Made by a program: the position numbers and the translations under genes
Shown: one piece after another, positions 46,231 to 56,632 of the stretch
How the letters are laid out: every line of letters starts with the position of its first letter
Numbering within the stretch: the stretch's first letter is position 1
Source: Stictocephala bisonia
Lineage: Eukaryota; Arthropoda; Insecta; Hemiptera; Membracidae
Reading direction: 5' to 3'
DNA: 64,000 bases
Assembly: GCA_035578905.1 (NCBI GenBank)
Contig: JAQJVL010000104.1
Location: forward strand, 2,276,521 to 2,340,520
Notes under the pieces: model-generated
The model's database searches: none
What the model was told of the DNA's origin: nothing
Seen by the model: the letters and a program-made list of their open reading frames with translations, nothing else

Positions 46231-46400
46231 TGGCCGGTTTCACCAAGCTTTGTCAAATAGATCTTGAAGATTGTTAAATTAACGGCCCGTCAATTTTTGA
46301 CGGCTCGTTTAAAAGAAAACTGTTTCACCAACATTGACGTCCGTTAAAAAATACTTCGTCAACTTTAACAAGCGTCAAACCTAACTTTCCATTTGAATAG
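46231..46400. repeat. Harbinger left TIR and subterminal repeats
   Basis: After the 16-bp TIR, a second TGTTTCACCAACATTGACG motif appears about 90 bp in, followed by several CGTCAA/TTAACG motifs. The right end has TGTTTCACGAACGTCCGTC at a similar distance (inverse). Such paired subterminal motifs are candidate binding sites for the Myb-like protein. Confidence 0.7.
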
Positions 46401-46594
46401 CACTACTTTTGAATAGCAATTGAATAGCAATTGGCATCACTGTGAACCGAACTATCTCGTTTCCTATTGGTTACACATGTTTTAGAAGACGACTGAACGA
46501 AATCATTGTTTACTGAAATAAATACAAAGATAAATGCGAGGTTGTCTGTGTTGAAGGTTATTTATATAGGTACGAGTAGCGTAGTACAAATAAA

Positions 46595-48170
46595 ATGGAT
46601 GAAGTAAAGAAAAACCGAGGTGTTAACTTCAAACCAGAGGAAAACACTATTTTAGTAGATTTGATTTCTAAGTACAAAGACGTTGTTGAAAATTAAAAAA
46701 AAAAAAAAAAAAACAGATGGTGTAACAGTGAGAGAAAAACATATTATATGGGAGGCTATATTGGAAACATTTAATAGCCACATCAACGTAACCAAAAGAA
46801 TGACACACAGCTAAAAAGCTTTTATGATAATTTTAAAAGAAGAGCAAAAAAGAAATGTACAGAAGACAAAATAAATTTGTCAAAGACAGGAGGAGGAAGC
46901 CAAGTTACAACTGTTTTAGATGACACCAAAGCACAGTTGCTCAGTATCATTAAAGATCAAATTACCCCTCTTCAGAATGATTTTGATAGTGATCGTCTCT
47001 ACATGACACCAGGTACGTTTTATTTGTTTATTTTATTTAACAATAATACAACTACAATACTTTAAAAGACTAGAATATCTTACAGTAGAAATAAGTTAGT
47101 AATATTTGTTGTATTATACGATTTACCAATACCTAGACTTCAGTGAAATGTTCTACCAAACTATGTTACTGCACACAACAGCTCTTTGTTATTCACATAA
47201 CACATTTGATGCAGCACGACTACACATGAAGGAGTAACTAAACATTGAAAAAGTTTCATAAAAACAAATGTTAGGAACCGGTTATCAAAGCGGCTTGGCG
47301 GGAACTGCTAATGAAGTATACCAGAATGAATACCATTTATCATTTATTTAAGACTATCGAGAAACACTCTCTAAAATGGATAAAAAATCTCTCGTGGCAA
47401 AACTGACCACTTGTAATATTTATATTTAAATATACTGTACTCCGTAAATGCAGGTGAGGTCGCTACGGTGAACTATAGTTTTCGCTATAGGCAAATAGGC
47501 CTTAAGGATAGAAACACAGTAATGCATTTACCATAAAACATCATACAATATGTTAAACAAGAACATGATGGAAAGGACACTTACTTAAGATTGAGTATTG
47601 ATTATATGTATTAGTTATAACTTTATATTTCTATGTACCATTATTTTAGATTGGAATAATTTATAAATGATTATAGCTAAATTGAATGATTATAAACATT
47701 TATAGCTGAATCAACCTTGTTTTAGGTGGTACATCAAGTGACTTTGCTGGTGCTGGAAGCACGTACCAGTTTGATTTGAATGGAAGCTCAATTCCCCTTG
47801 AAGCGCCGTTAAGCCTTGGCAAAATATGTGTTGACGAAAGCACAGCTCATATTCTTATATTAGACGTACGTCCCAGTCACAGAACACTGCAACCCCTCTG
47901 TCGACTTCGACTCCTAAAAGTTGTGGAGGCAGTCCAGGAAAAGGAAAGTGGAGGGCGAGAAACAGGCCTGCTCTAATAAATGTAAAAAAAAGTGAAGCAG
48001 CGAAAGCAAGGCAAAAATTATCTGAGCTTGCTCAATCAAGACAAAACGTTATAGACTTGGAAATAAAGCAAATGAAGGAAAAACATGAAGCAAAAATGGA
48101 ATTATTTGAATTACATTAAGAAGCTTTGCGATTAAAAATACAGTATTACAAAGAAAAATTAAATAAATAA
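46595..48170 (+). pseudogene. Harbinger Myb/SANT-like DNA-binding protein, disrupted
   Basis: The ATG at 46595 gives MDEVKKNRGVNFKPEENTIL, VDLISKYKDVVEN, then a stop at an A18 run. The frame then resumes with REKHIIWEAILETFNSH and LKSFYDNFKRRAKKK. This F-x-x-EE...L..L...Y......K...W..I...FN...R....L...(Y/W)...K..(A/K)K layout is the Myb/SANT-like domain of the Harbinger accessory protein. It recruits the transposase to transposon ends and the nucleus. A likely 713-nt intron (|GTACGT 47013 to TTTTAG| 47725) joins to a second exon with GTSSDFAGAG, STPKSCGGSPGKGKWR and a charged helical tail (EAAKARQKLSELAQ...EIKQMKEKHEAK). One further in-frame stop lies near 48118. Inactive by the A-run stop and the nonsense codon. 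Confidence 0.8.
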
Positions 48171-48649
48171 AATTACAAATATACTCTGATTAAGATTTTT
48201 GCATAATTTTTTAAATAATTTTCTTTTTTTACTTTCACTTGACATACATTTTATAAATATACTAGCTGGCCCATCAGACATAACCTTACACGTAATCAAA
48301 AAGTGCTTATTTTGTTCCTTATGTATTCTACTGAGTATTTAACTACTGTATTATCTATAAAAAAACAAATGGGAATCTAATTCATTATGTGTGGTGAATC
48401 ATAGTTGAATAGTTTGATGGGTTATATTTGGTTAATCGGGGAGAGATACGGGACTGCAGCCAAGGGCCCCGACCGTGTCTGGCGGTACTTTTATTTTATA
48501 TCTTTATAAATTAAATTGTAAGATTTAGCGATATTTATTGCTTACAACTAATTTAGTATAATGAAAAATAAACTAACATTGCTGAAACATATTAAAATCT
48601 TTGTTAAGATGTGTGGTACATTTAAATTTATTTTCAACATTTAAACGAT

Positions 48650-49667
48650 TCAAAGAAAGTGCGCTTCTACTAATCTTTGTCGGTGTACGGCTGGAGGCCC
48701 ATGATTGTGTGCAGCCACTTGGGGAGCAGGTGCATATTCTTGAACGAGTCTTCTTTCATTTAGGAACTGGTGAAGCACAACATCTACTGGTGGTTTATCT
48801 TCTTTGGTCTCAATGGCAATATTATGGAGGACAGCTGTCGATACTATAATTGTGAGAGTAGTAGGTAATTTTGTTCTTAATCCTAAACTCAAGCATGGAA
48901 AACGTCTTTTCCATACACCATACTGGCGCTTGATTGTGTTCCTAGTCGCAATGTGACTTCGTTATAGTTTTGTTCTCCTTCATTGCCAGAATTTAGAAAA
49001 GGTGTCAATAAATGACTTGACAATCTGTAGCCACTGTCACCCAATAAGTGACAGTTTCTTATTCCGCCTATTTCAAACTCCATTCTCAATTCGCAGTTAT
49101 CAAATACATAACTGTCATGTACGGACCCTAGCCATCTAGCTACAATGTTTCTAATTAATAGATTAGAATCACATACTGTTTACACGTTGATTGAAAAATA
49201 CCCTTTCCTGTTTCGGAAGGTTTCTGCATTATCCCCACCAGGAGATTTAATGGGGATATGACTACAGTCAACAGCTCCTACTACACCGGGAAATCCTCCG
49301 ATTCTATAAAAATCATGTGTGACTTTTCCTCGTTCATTTTCACTTGGAAAGTCTATGTATAGGTGTGAAAGTGAGGCAATCGCCTCAGACACTTTTCTTA
49401 TGTATCTACATACAGTAGCTTTTGAGATTCCTTACAAGTCCCCACTGACGATTTGAAACGATCCTGTAGCGTAGAACCTTAGGGTGAGAAGTAATTGCTG
49501 CACTGGTGTCAATGGTTTGTTTCTGTCCGTAGGGAATTCAAGCAAAGCATCAATCTGTTCCAATATCTTTAGCACTACTGGTTTACTAAATCTGTATCTC
49601 AAAACAAACTTCAAGTCATCCAAATTGTGAAAATCATCATTATGCATTACTATTCCTCGCGCAGGTC
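48650..49667 (-). pseudogene. Harbinger DDE transposase (HARBI1-like), main part, inactivated
   Basis: Minus strand from 49667: NDDFHNLDDLKFVLRYRFSK, LTPVQQLLLTLRFYATGSF, GISKATVCRYIRK, GVVGAVDCSHIPIKSP (first Asp), GDNAETFRNRKGYFSINV, NCHLLGDSGYRL (second Asp), HIATRNTIKRQYGVWKRRF, ending in RQRLVEAHFL at 48650. Order and length fit a full Harbinger nuclease (about 350 residues with the N-terminus at 58.9 kb). There are two nonsense codons (TAA at 49434-49432 and after SINV near 49178) and one single-base frameshift near 48955. The catalytic Glu of the R-N-x-I-E-R motif is Lys (TIKRQ). A gypsy element interrupts the gene at codon 20. The gene is clearly dead. Confidence 0.9.
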
Positions 49668-51695
49668 TGTACCGGGTCTTGGACCGGTACAGTTTCTTTT
49701 TTTCGTTGTTGTCTGCCAGGCTGCCTGAGATTCGCTTTTGCCTTGCGTTTCGTGTACTTGGTAGCCGTTGGCCCAGTTCCGTTTCGTTCCGTGTTCCAGC
49801 AGCTTCGGGCAAGTTGGCCTGTCTGTTCACTTGTTCACTGCAGCCGTTCGTCACGAGAATATGTTAGGCTAAGGTTCCCAAAACGTAAGTGTTCTTTTGT
49901 AAGTTTTAATATTTAATCACCCTTTTGGTGAAAATACTTTTGTTTCATTGAAAATATTAATCGGGCTTAGTTGTGTTTTCAGGGTTTTGTTAAATTTGTA
50001 TTCTTTGTCTAGATGTTTCTCAGACTAGGTTAAAGCCATGTGCTTCCATGTTAACTTTTACCGTTAATGCTTTTTATATCTGCCTTTATTTTCCATTGTA
50101 ATTCGGTATAATGTTTATTGAGCCTTTTTACAGTTGTAGTTACCGATTTACCATATTTTTTGTTCATTGACAATAACCTAGCCTATCTTTAGTTTGATTT
50201 TCATGTTATGACAGATTGCTCATGTTTCAATAGCCTAGTTCTCAGTTTGTCATTTTTAGTTCCATATACGTAATTAATTCTTTTATAATTTGTTAATTTG
50301 TAATTTGTCTTAAATCTGTTTTCCAACATAATTTTTCATAGCCTAAAGTTAATCTCTCCCTCCAATCATGTATAAGTTTGTCTCTTCATGTTAAGTTTTG
50401 TTAAATCAGGCACCCTTATATTTTTAGTTGTTATGTGTAATATTTTGTTGTGATGGCTGGACTGTATTTGATGTGCTGTGTGTTGTGCCTTACAGTCCAG
50501 GGTCCTCGAGTGGGACATTTTCCCTCAGCCGGTCGTCCGGGCAAAGTTCTACCATCCACACTGCCAGCCTGGCCTGAGGACCATGTATAGAGGCCATTGG
50601 TGACCCTGCTGCCCCACCTACATCTTTGGGTATGAGTCTTCTGTCCTCAGGTCAGTGCTTTCCATGTTGTTTTCCCGGCGGCTGAGCTGGGGGTTTTGCT
50701 GTTCAAGTATTTATAAAGAAAAAAAAAATGGAAGTGCTATATAATATAAAAGCGGAAAAAAAAGTTTGTGGAACTATGTAATTGGTGACTAGGCCTAAAA
50801 CTGTTTGGACAAAGTGAGAAAACAGCCATGGGGACTTATATATTTTTTTATTTAAAAAAAAAAAAAGGAAAAACTTGAAATACAAAAAGAACTTTTGGGT
50901 GTTAATATTTATTTATATTTATATTTCTTGTTATTAATTAATTAGTTTTATTTGTTGTTATATCTTTTTAGATTTTATAGTTGTTAGGTCCCTATGGTTA
51001 AGTTATGTGATTTATTTATATGTTTAGGTCTAGTTATTGTTATTTATTTTTTTTGTTAAGTGTATTAGGGGGGGGGGGTTTTGAAGTGCATTTTTACTCG
51101 AACGGTACCGTGTTAGATTTTCTTTTTAATTGTTTAATTTTTTAAACTTTCACCAAAAGGGGATTATGGTGCTTTGCTTAATTTTTAATTCGGAGCTGCC
51201 CAGGGATTCCGGCTTACTCCCTGGCCCGGTGGAATCAAGGGATTCGGGCTAAATTGCCGGTTTAAGTGTTGAGATCCAAAAGTTTTCTAAATTTTCACGT
51301 TTATTTGGGGCTTAATATTTTCTTACGTTTTGGGGTGTCTCAGGCTAAACTGCAGATAGGCCATACAGTGGATTAATTGTTAAATTTTGGTATTTGTAGA
51401 GTTTGTGGTATTTATAGCGTTTGTTATTATTGTGTAGTATCTTGGTAATTTTAGTGTTTGTTATTATTTATTTAAGTGAAAATTTATATTGTGGCCTTCT
51501 GCCTATTTTATATCGTGGCCTTCTGCCGTTTTTTGATTATGTTAATAGTGGTTTTTTGGTAATAAATTAGTTTCGCTCAGCTGCCGAGTTTTATTTTGGA
51601 CCCTCCAACTGCCACCCGTGATCCCATCGCTTTACTCGTTTTGAGCCATCCCCCAGTTGGCACGCTTCCCAGCTTTGGTGGGGGGATGGGTCTCA
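49668..51695 (+). repeat. 5' LTR of the gypsy element (2028 bp)
   Basis: By eye it is identical to the 3' LTR except for one extra A before an 11-G run near 51067. A TATA-like GCTATATAATATAAAAGC lies near 50738-50753 and AATAAA at 51561-51566, consistent with promoter and polyadenylation signal. The LTR is long for a gypsy element. Confidence 0.97.
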
Positions 51696-51697
51696 AT

Positions 51698-51715
51698 TGG
51701 TAGCAGAGCGTGGTT
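51698..51715 (+). other. Primer-binding site, initiator Met tRNA type
   Basis: TGGTAGCAGAGCGTGGTT starts two bases after the 5' LTR. Its first 11 bases, and 16 of 18 overall, match the complement of the 3' end of animal initiator-Met tRNA as I recall it. Confidence 0.75.
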
Positions 51716-51839
51716 GCCTATTAAAAAAAAAAAAAAAAAAAAAAAAAATTTAATTCTCTCTTGTTTGTTGACGGTGGGTGTTTGCCGGTTAGTAGGTCAT
51801 GGTTGGCCGACCTACCGTCAAGGTGTCTTGGTAATTGTA

Positions 51840-51871
<32 letters not shown>

Positions 51872-52022
51872 AACCTAGGCAATCCGCTTGGTTACTTTGT
51901 TGAATGGGTTTCATGGGTGGATTGGAGTGGTCGGCAGTGGCTCGGTAGGCTGAGGGTTTAGTTCGTCTTGGACCCTGGAGTTGTCGTTTTTGTGTATATT
52001 GTTGAGAATTTTGTTTTGCGAG
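51716..52022 (+). other. Gypsy leader with long A runs
   Basis: Holds a 26-A run (51723-51748) and a 20-A plus 14-A run broken by one G (51839-51873) ahead of the gag start. No ORF of interest; lysine-only frames here are artefacts of the runs. Confidence 0.7.
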
Positions 52023-53357
52023 ATGGCCTATCTGCCGAATGTTGCCCTCCTGGTCAAGGAGGAGTTGATATTTGAGTTGAGGTCGCGTGGTGTGACTCCG
52101 GAAGGGGATGTTCTGTATCTCCGGAGGTTGCTGCGGGAGCAGTTGTCCGCGGGTACGGCGGTGGATTGGTCTGACCTGCTGGAGGTTGGTGATGAGTTGG
52201 GGATTTGTAAACGGAAGGTGGAAGATTGGGAAGGGGTGTTAGAGGATTTGCAGTTTGAACCTCCAGTAGGTCGTGACCGGGCCTGCCGCCTTGCACGTTT
52301 GGGGCATCTGCTTGCCCGTTTAAGGCTGGTCAACCGGGCACCGGGGTTGGAACCATCGGATAGGGGGTGGATCTTGGAGAGTGTGTCTAGGCTGGATGAG
52401 ATTTTTCAGGCACTCTCCGGTTCCACGACTCCTACGGGTCTGGGTCAGCGGCCTGCTTTCGCGCTTTCGCCTAATGTGTCGAGGCCGCAGGCTGAGACAA
52501 CGGCGCTCACTGTGCCTGAGGTTCCTTCTGAGCCTGCAGGCGTTTCCGTTGAGGTTGCTTGTGGTTCGGCTCCAGCTGCCGTTCCTACTACTTCTTTGGG
52601 TTCACCTGCTCTTCTGCAGCTGAGCTACCACAAGCTGCCTAACCCTCTCACGCCCATGATCCAGAATCTCCCTGTGATCGATGGGATGGATCCTGAGGAG
52701 CTTCTTAAGTTTCTGGTGGCCTTTCTCAGACTTAGTGAGATGCCCGGCATGCAGGCTGGGGACTTGCTTCGTCTGGTGTTCCCTTATTGCAGAGGTCCCG
52801 TTGGGGAGTTGCTGAGTTCTGTCTTGGCCAGTGATGCCTCGGTGGACGCGTTCCATCGAGAGTTACTTTCATCGTTTCTTCCCATTCGACTCAGGGAGAG
52901 GATGGTCATGGACAGATTTTATCGGTCGCAGGGTAGGGGCGAGTCTCTGGCAGCCTATGTCTCTTCAGTCAAGGAAGCTCGTCAAGCGTTGCGCCTCACA
53001 CTTTCCGAAGCTGACACCGTTCGTGTCATCCTGGATGGCATTTCTCCAGAAGAACGGTGCAGATTGGTTTTTGCTGGTGTTCCTTCTACTTTTCGGGAGC
53101 TGCATCAGCTGTGCATTGTTTCGCGCAGCGTGCAGTTCTCAGACCAGCAAGGGAGGGATTCTGAGGGTCATCGTGCTCTCCCCACCCGTCGACCGGCTAT
53201 GTCTTTAGGTGTGAGTCAGCCAGTGGGGGGTCGTGGTTCTCGGCCTCCTGTTGTGTGTTTTGCTTGTGGCCAACCTGGTCACATTCGACGTGACTGTCCA
53301 CGTGCTCGAGGTCGTGGGGCGGGAAACGCTCAGCGCGGGGGGTTGCCTCCACAGTAG
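52023..53357 (+). CDS. gag: Gypsy Gag with CCHC zinc knuckle
   Basis: The first ATG in frame (52023) follows AG-rich leader and opens a 444-residue protein. Residues 1-40 (VALLVKEELIFELRSRG, then LRRLLREQL) resemble a SAP-like helix pair. A Pro/Ala/Thr-rich linker follows to about residue 205. The capsid-like helical core runs from about 215 to 375 (DGMDPEELLKFLVAFLRLSE, SFLPIRLRERMVMDRFY). A nucleocapsid tail then carries one zinc knuckle CFACGQPGHIRRDCP and Arg/Gly-rich ends. Gag forms the particle that packages the element's RNA. The stop TAG (53355) lies inside a stem-loop that follows a slippery heptamer, so pol is expected to be made as a Gag-Pol fusion by -1 frameshifting. The frame is intact. 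Confidence 0.92.
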   Translation: MAYLPNVALLVKEELIFELRSRGVTPEGDVLYLRRLLREQLSAGTAVDWSDLLEVGDELGICKRKVEDWEGVLEDLQFEPPVGRDRACRLARLGHLLARLRLVNRAPGLEPSDRGWILESVSRLDEIFQALSGSTTPTGLGQRPAFALSPNVSRPQAETTALTVPEVPSEPAGVSVEVACGSAPAAVPTTSLGSPALLQLSYHKLPNPLTPMIQNLPVIDGMDPEELLKFLVAFLRLSEMPGMQAGDLLRLVFPYCRGPVGELLSSVLASDASVDAFHRELLSSFLPIRLRERMVMDRFYRSQGRGESLAAYVSSVKEARQALRLTLSEADTVRVILDGISPEERCRLVFAGVPSTFRELHQLCIVSRSVQFSDQQGRDSEGHRALPTRRPAMSLGVSQPVGGRGSRPPVVCFACGQPGHIRRDCPRARGRGAGNAQRGGLPPQ

Positions 53358-56300
53358 CTCCCCGCGTTGTTGCGACTGACCGTGGCCATTTGCCTCTGAC
53401 GCGTGCCCATCGCAGGAGCGTCGGGGATGTTTCGGGCCTTGCTGGCATGGCTTCCCTGGGACTTAGTGCGGTCACCTCGGTGTGTCCTGGCGTTTTTGTT
53501 TCTTTTGGTGGTACGGTGTGTCGAGCCCTTCTTGATTCCGGTTCGGCATGCAGTATCATCAGCCTTTCTCTTTTTGAGTCCCTTGACGCCTTAGGACTTG
53601 TCAGGCACACCGAGCCCTCTTCTATTACTTGCTGGACGGCATCCCAAACTCCTCTACCCATACTTCTTAAGGCGTCATTACATTTTAAGATTGAAGGATT
53701 TTCCTGGAGGTGGGGTTTTCTTGTTGCCAAGGACCTGGCGGTTTCTTGTATCCTAGGGGCAGACTTCTTTTCTAAAAGTGGTATGGTGCTTGACCTCCAG
53801 AAGCGCCAGATGTGTTTCAAGTTTAATCGGCGAGTTTTGGTGCCTCTAGTAGGTGATTCTGACTGCCCTCCTGCAGTCAGAGAGGTGGGTTGTGAGCCCG
53901 AACAACCCAAGGTGGATCCGGTTGGTCATCTCCCCCCTGAGCAGGCGGAGGCCGTTAGGAGGCTGTGTTTGCGGTTTCCTGATGTGCTTACGCCTGAGCT
54001 TGGGGTCACTTCTCTTCTGGAGTATGAGATCCACCTCACCGATTCTCAGCCAGTTAGAAGTCATCCGTACAAACTTGCTCCCCCAAAGATGGAGGTTATG
54101 AGGGCTATGATTGAAGATCTTCTGAGCAAGGGTGTGATTGAACCGTCTCGTTCTGCTTATGCCAGTCCAGCTTTTCTTGTGCCCAAGCCTAATGGTAAGT
54201 CTAGGCTTGTGATGGATTATCGGAGGCTCAACGCTAAGGTCGCTATTGACTCGGTACCTCTGCCTGATTTGCATTCTGCGTTTGATTGGTTCGGTAAGGC
54301 TAAGTTTTTCAGTGTTTTCGATTTGAACCAGGCCTACCATCAGATTCCATTGAAGAAGGAATCACGGCCTATGACTAGCTTCTGTGTTCCCTGGAATCTT
54401 TACCAGTTCACTAGGGTTCCTATGGGTCTTGCTGTGGGTGCCCAGACTCTTACTCGTCTGCTTGACTCCATCTTCCATGATGTGAAGTTCAAGTTTGTCT
54501 TCAATTACCTGGACGATCTTCTTGTCTACAGTGAGACTTTCGGGGAACACATGCAACATCTGGAGGAAGTTCTTAGTCGCCTTAAGTCAGCTGGCCTTAC
54601 CGTCAATCCAGAGAAAGTCACTTTTGCTCGTCCTGAGATTTCTTTTCTGGGTCATCTGATATCTTCTCGAGGCGTCTGCATTGATCCTGCGAGGACCCAG
54701 GGCATTCGGGATTTTCCTCCTCCCAGAGATGCCAAGGGGATTGCCCGTTTTGTGGGGATGGTGAATTTTTACCGTCGCTTCATCCCTAACGTGGCCGAGC
54801 TTGCTGCCCCGTTGAACGAGCTGCGTAAGAAAGGTGTCCCTTTTGTGTGGGGCCAAGCTCAGCAGACTGCCTTTGATGCTCTCAAGGAGGCTATCATGCA
54901 ACCTCCTGTCCTGCGTATGCCTGATTTCAGCAGAGAATTTGTTCTTCAGACTGATGCCTCCTCCTCCGCCATTGCTGCTGTTCTTTCTCAGGAGTTTGAT
55001 GGGGTCAGGCAGCCCATCGCTTTTGCTTCGAGGACGTTGTCTCACCAGGAAAAGAAAGCTTCTTCCATCTATGAGTTAGAGTGTCTGGCGGTTGTCTTTG
55101 GTACGGACAAGTTTCGGCGTTTCTTGGAACACGCTGAGTTCTTGCTGGAGACTGACAATCAGGCACTGTCTTGGCTTCTTGCCCATCCCAGACAGCTCGG
55201 GAAAATTGGTCGCTGGGTGGTCAAAATTTCTGCCTTTAAGTTCCGAGTTCAACATCTTAGGGGTACCCAGAATGTCATCGCGGATGCTCTTTCCCGCATG
55301 TATCACGAACCCAGTGATCCACCTACTGAGGCTGTTGCTCAGTGTGGTGCTGTTCTTCTGGATTTTCCTCTGGCTTTTGACGACCTACTGTCCCATCAAC
55401 AGAAAGATCCTGAGCTGTCAGTCATCTTAGGTGAGCTTCAAGAGGGAGGTGCCCACCCTCCCTATTTTCTGTCCAAAGGGGTACTCTGTTGCCGTCCTCG
55501 ACAGAGGGGTGAACCCCGTGTAGTGCTGCCTAGTCATCTAGTACCGATGGTCTTTCAGTATTATCACTCTTCCCTTGTGGGCGGTCATCTTGGCATTCAT
55601 AAGACCATCGCTAAGATTCGTAGGTACTTCATCTGGAAGGGCATGGACCGGGATGTTGCTGGCAGAGTGCGGGCTTGTCACCTGTGCTCTCTCAGCAAGC
55701 CTAGTCAGAATGCAAGGTTAGGGTTGTTATCTTCTGAGGTGGCCGAGCGTCCTTTTGAGAAGGTGTTCATCGACTACGTGGGTCCTTTTCCCCGTAGCAA
55801 GTCAGGTAGCTCCTACCTACTTGTTTGTGTGGATGCTTGCTCGAAGTTCGTTTGGCTTTTCCCACTTCGGAGTGCCACGGCTAAGCTCACCATCCGTGCT
55901 CTCCAGTCCCAACTCTTCCAGCACTTTGGTGTGCCTTCCACTCTTGTGTCCGACAACGGTAGCCAGTTTACCTCCCATGAGTTTCGTAGGTTCTGTTTTG
56001 GCAATGGTATCAGGCATGTGACTACCTCTCCGTATTACCCACAGCCTTCTCATGCAGAGCGGTTCAACCGCAATCTTCGGTCTGCCCTTATTACCTTCCA
56101 TGCTGAGAAGCAGAACACCTGGGATGAGAGTCTCTCTTGGCTCCAGCTTGCTTTTAACTCTTCTAAGCATGAGAGTCACAATGCCACTCCCTTCGAAATT
56201 CTACATGGCTACCCTCCTAACAACCCTTTGTCCAACTTGTGGAGGTTAGAGGATCTTCTACCTACGCCAGGTGCCACTGACGTAGTGTCCACGTGGCGGG

Positions 56301-56632
56301 CTGCTCGGAGCAACCTGCTACGTGCTAGAGAGAGAGTGAGGAGGAGGTATGATAAGGGTCGCACTCCTAACCCTTTTCAGGTTGGAGATCTGGTTCTTTG
56401 TCAGGCTCACCCGGTCAGTTCGGCCGCGGAACGAAGAGCTGCCAAGTTGTGCTATCGGTGGTCTGGTCCCCACCGCATCGACAGGTTTTTGTCACCGGTG
56501 ACTGCTCTGCTGGTTGATCCCCAGTCAGGCAGGGTGTTCAGGAAAGCCCATGTGTCCCAGCTTAAGGCTTTCCGGGGAACGGTTGGTCCAGGAGTTGGTG
56601 TTCCTGGGGGTTTCTTGGGGCAAAGAGATTGA
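53294..56632 (+). CDS. pol: Gypsy Pol: protease, RT, RNase H, integrase
   Basis: Open in the -1 frame from 53294 to the TGA at 56630. In order: an aspartic protease with ALLDSGSACSII (about 53523); reverse transcriptase with FDLNQAYHQIPL (about 54316) and the catalytic YLDDLLVYS (54506); RNase H with LQTDASSSAIAAVLSQ, YELECLAV and ETDNQALSWLL; an HHCC zinc domain (HLGIHKTIAKIRR, then CHLCS); the integrase core DYVGPFP, SDNGSQFTSHEF and PSHAERFNR (Asp, Asp and Glu of DDE); and a C-terminal GDLVLCQAHPVSS...RWSGPHRI module. About 1,110 residues with no stop or frameshift. All catalytic motifs are present, so the element may be active. RT before integrase marks it as Ty3/gypsy rather than copia. 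Confidence 0.96.
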   Translation: MSTCSRSWGGKRSARGVASTVAPRVVATDRGHLPLTRAHRRSVGDVSGLAGMASLGLSAVTSVCPGVFVSFGGTVCRALLDSGSACSIISLSLFESLDALGLVRHTEPSSITCWTASQTPLPILLKASLHFKIEGFSWRWGFLVAKDLAVSCILGADFFSKSGMVLDLQKRQMCFKFNRRVLVPLVGDSDCPPAVREVGCEPEQPKVDPVGHLPPEQAEAVRRLCLRFPDVLTPELGVTSLLEYEIHLTDSQPVRSHPYKLAPPKMEVMRAMIEDLLSKGVIEPSRSAYASPAFLVPKPNGKSRLVMDYRRLNAKVAIDSVPLPDLHSAFDWFGKAKFFSVFDLNQAYHQIPLKKESRPMTSFCVPWNLYQFTRVPMGLAVGAQTLTRLLDSIFHDVKFKFVFNYLDDLLVYSETFGEHMQHLEEVLSRLKSAGLTVNPEKVTFARPEISFLGHLISSRGVCIDPARTQGIRDFPPPRDAKGIARFVGMVNFYRRFIPNVAELAAPLNELRKKGVPFVWGQAQQTAFDALKEAIMQPPVLRMPDFSREFVLQTDASSSAIAAVLSQEFDGVRQPIAFASRTLSHQEKKASSIYELECLAVVFGTDKFRRFLEHAEFLLETDNQALSWLLAHPRQLGKIGRWVVKISAFKFRVQHLRGTQNVIADALSRMYHEPSDPPTEAVAQCGAVLLDFPLAFDDLLSHQQKDPELSVILGELQEGGAHPPYFLSKGVLCCRPRQRGEPRVVLPSHLVPMVFQYYHSSLVGGHLGIHKTIAKIRRYFIWKGMDRDVAGRVRACHLCSLSKPSQNARLGLLSSEVAERPFEKVFIDYVGPFPRSKSGSSYLLVCVDACSKFVWLFPLRSATAKLTIRALQSQLFQHFGVPSTLVSDNGSQFTSHEFRRFCFGNGIRHVTTSPYYPQPSHAERFNRNLRSALITFHAEKQNTWDESLSWLQLAFNSSKHESHNATPFEILHGYPPNNPLSNLWRLEDLLPTPGATDVVSTWRAARSNLLRARERVRRRYDKGRTPNPFQVGDLVLCQAHPVSSAAERRAAKLCYRWSGPHRIDRFLSPVTALLVDPQSGRVFRKAHVSQLKAFRGTVGPGVGVPGGFLGQRD
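53321..53368 (+). promoter_or_regulatory. Programmed -1 frameshift signal between gag and pol
   Basis: The heptamer G GGA AAC (53321-53327) is phased exactly as X XXY YYZ in the gag frame. After a 4-6 nt spacer, AGCGCGGGG (53332-53340) can pair with CCCCGCGTT (53360-53368): nine pairs including one G-U, seven of them consecutive with G-C/C-G. The gag stop sits in the loop. The pol frame is -1 relative to gag and open from 53294, so slippage here joins the two without meeting a stop. Confidence 0.85.

Noticed and set aside
49432..49854. 140-codon ORF apparently fusing a novel N-terminus to the Harbinger transposase
   Set aside because: Its first part is antisense LTR sequence. The fusion is an accident of the gypsy insertion, and the LTR part recurs alone at 56742-57047.
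51657..51961. Lysine-rich ORFs in the gypsy leader
   Set aside because: The lysine tracts come from A26 and A20-G-A14 runs; gag starts later at 52023.
53197..53910. 237-codon antisense ORF within gag-pol
   Set aside because: Shadow of the well-supported gag and pol frames on the opposite strand; no domain.
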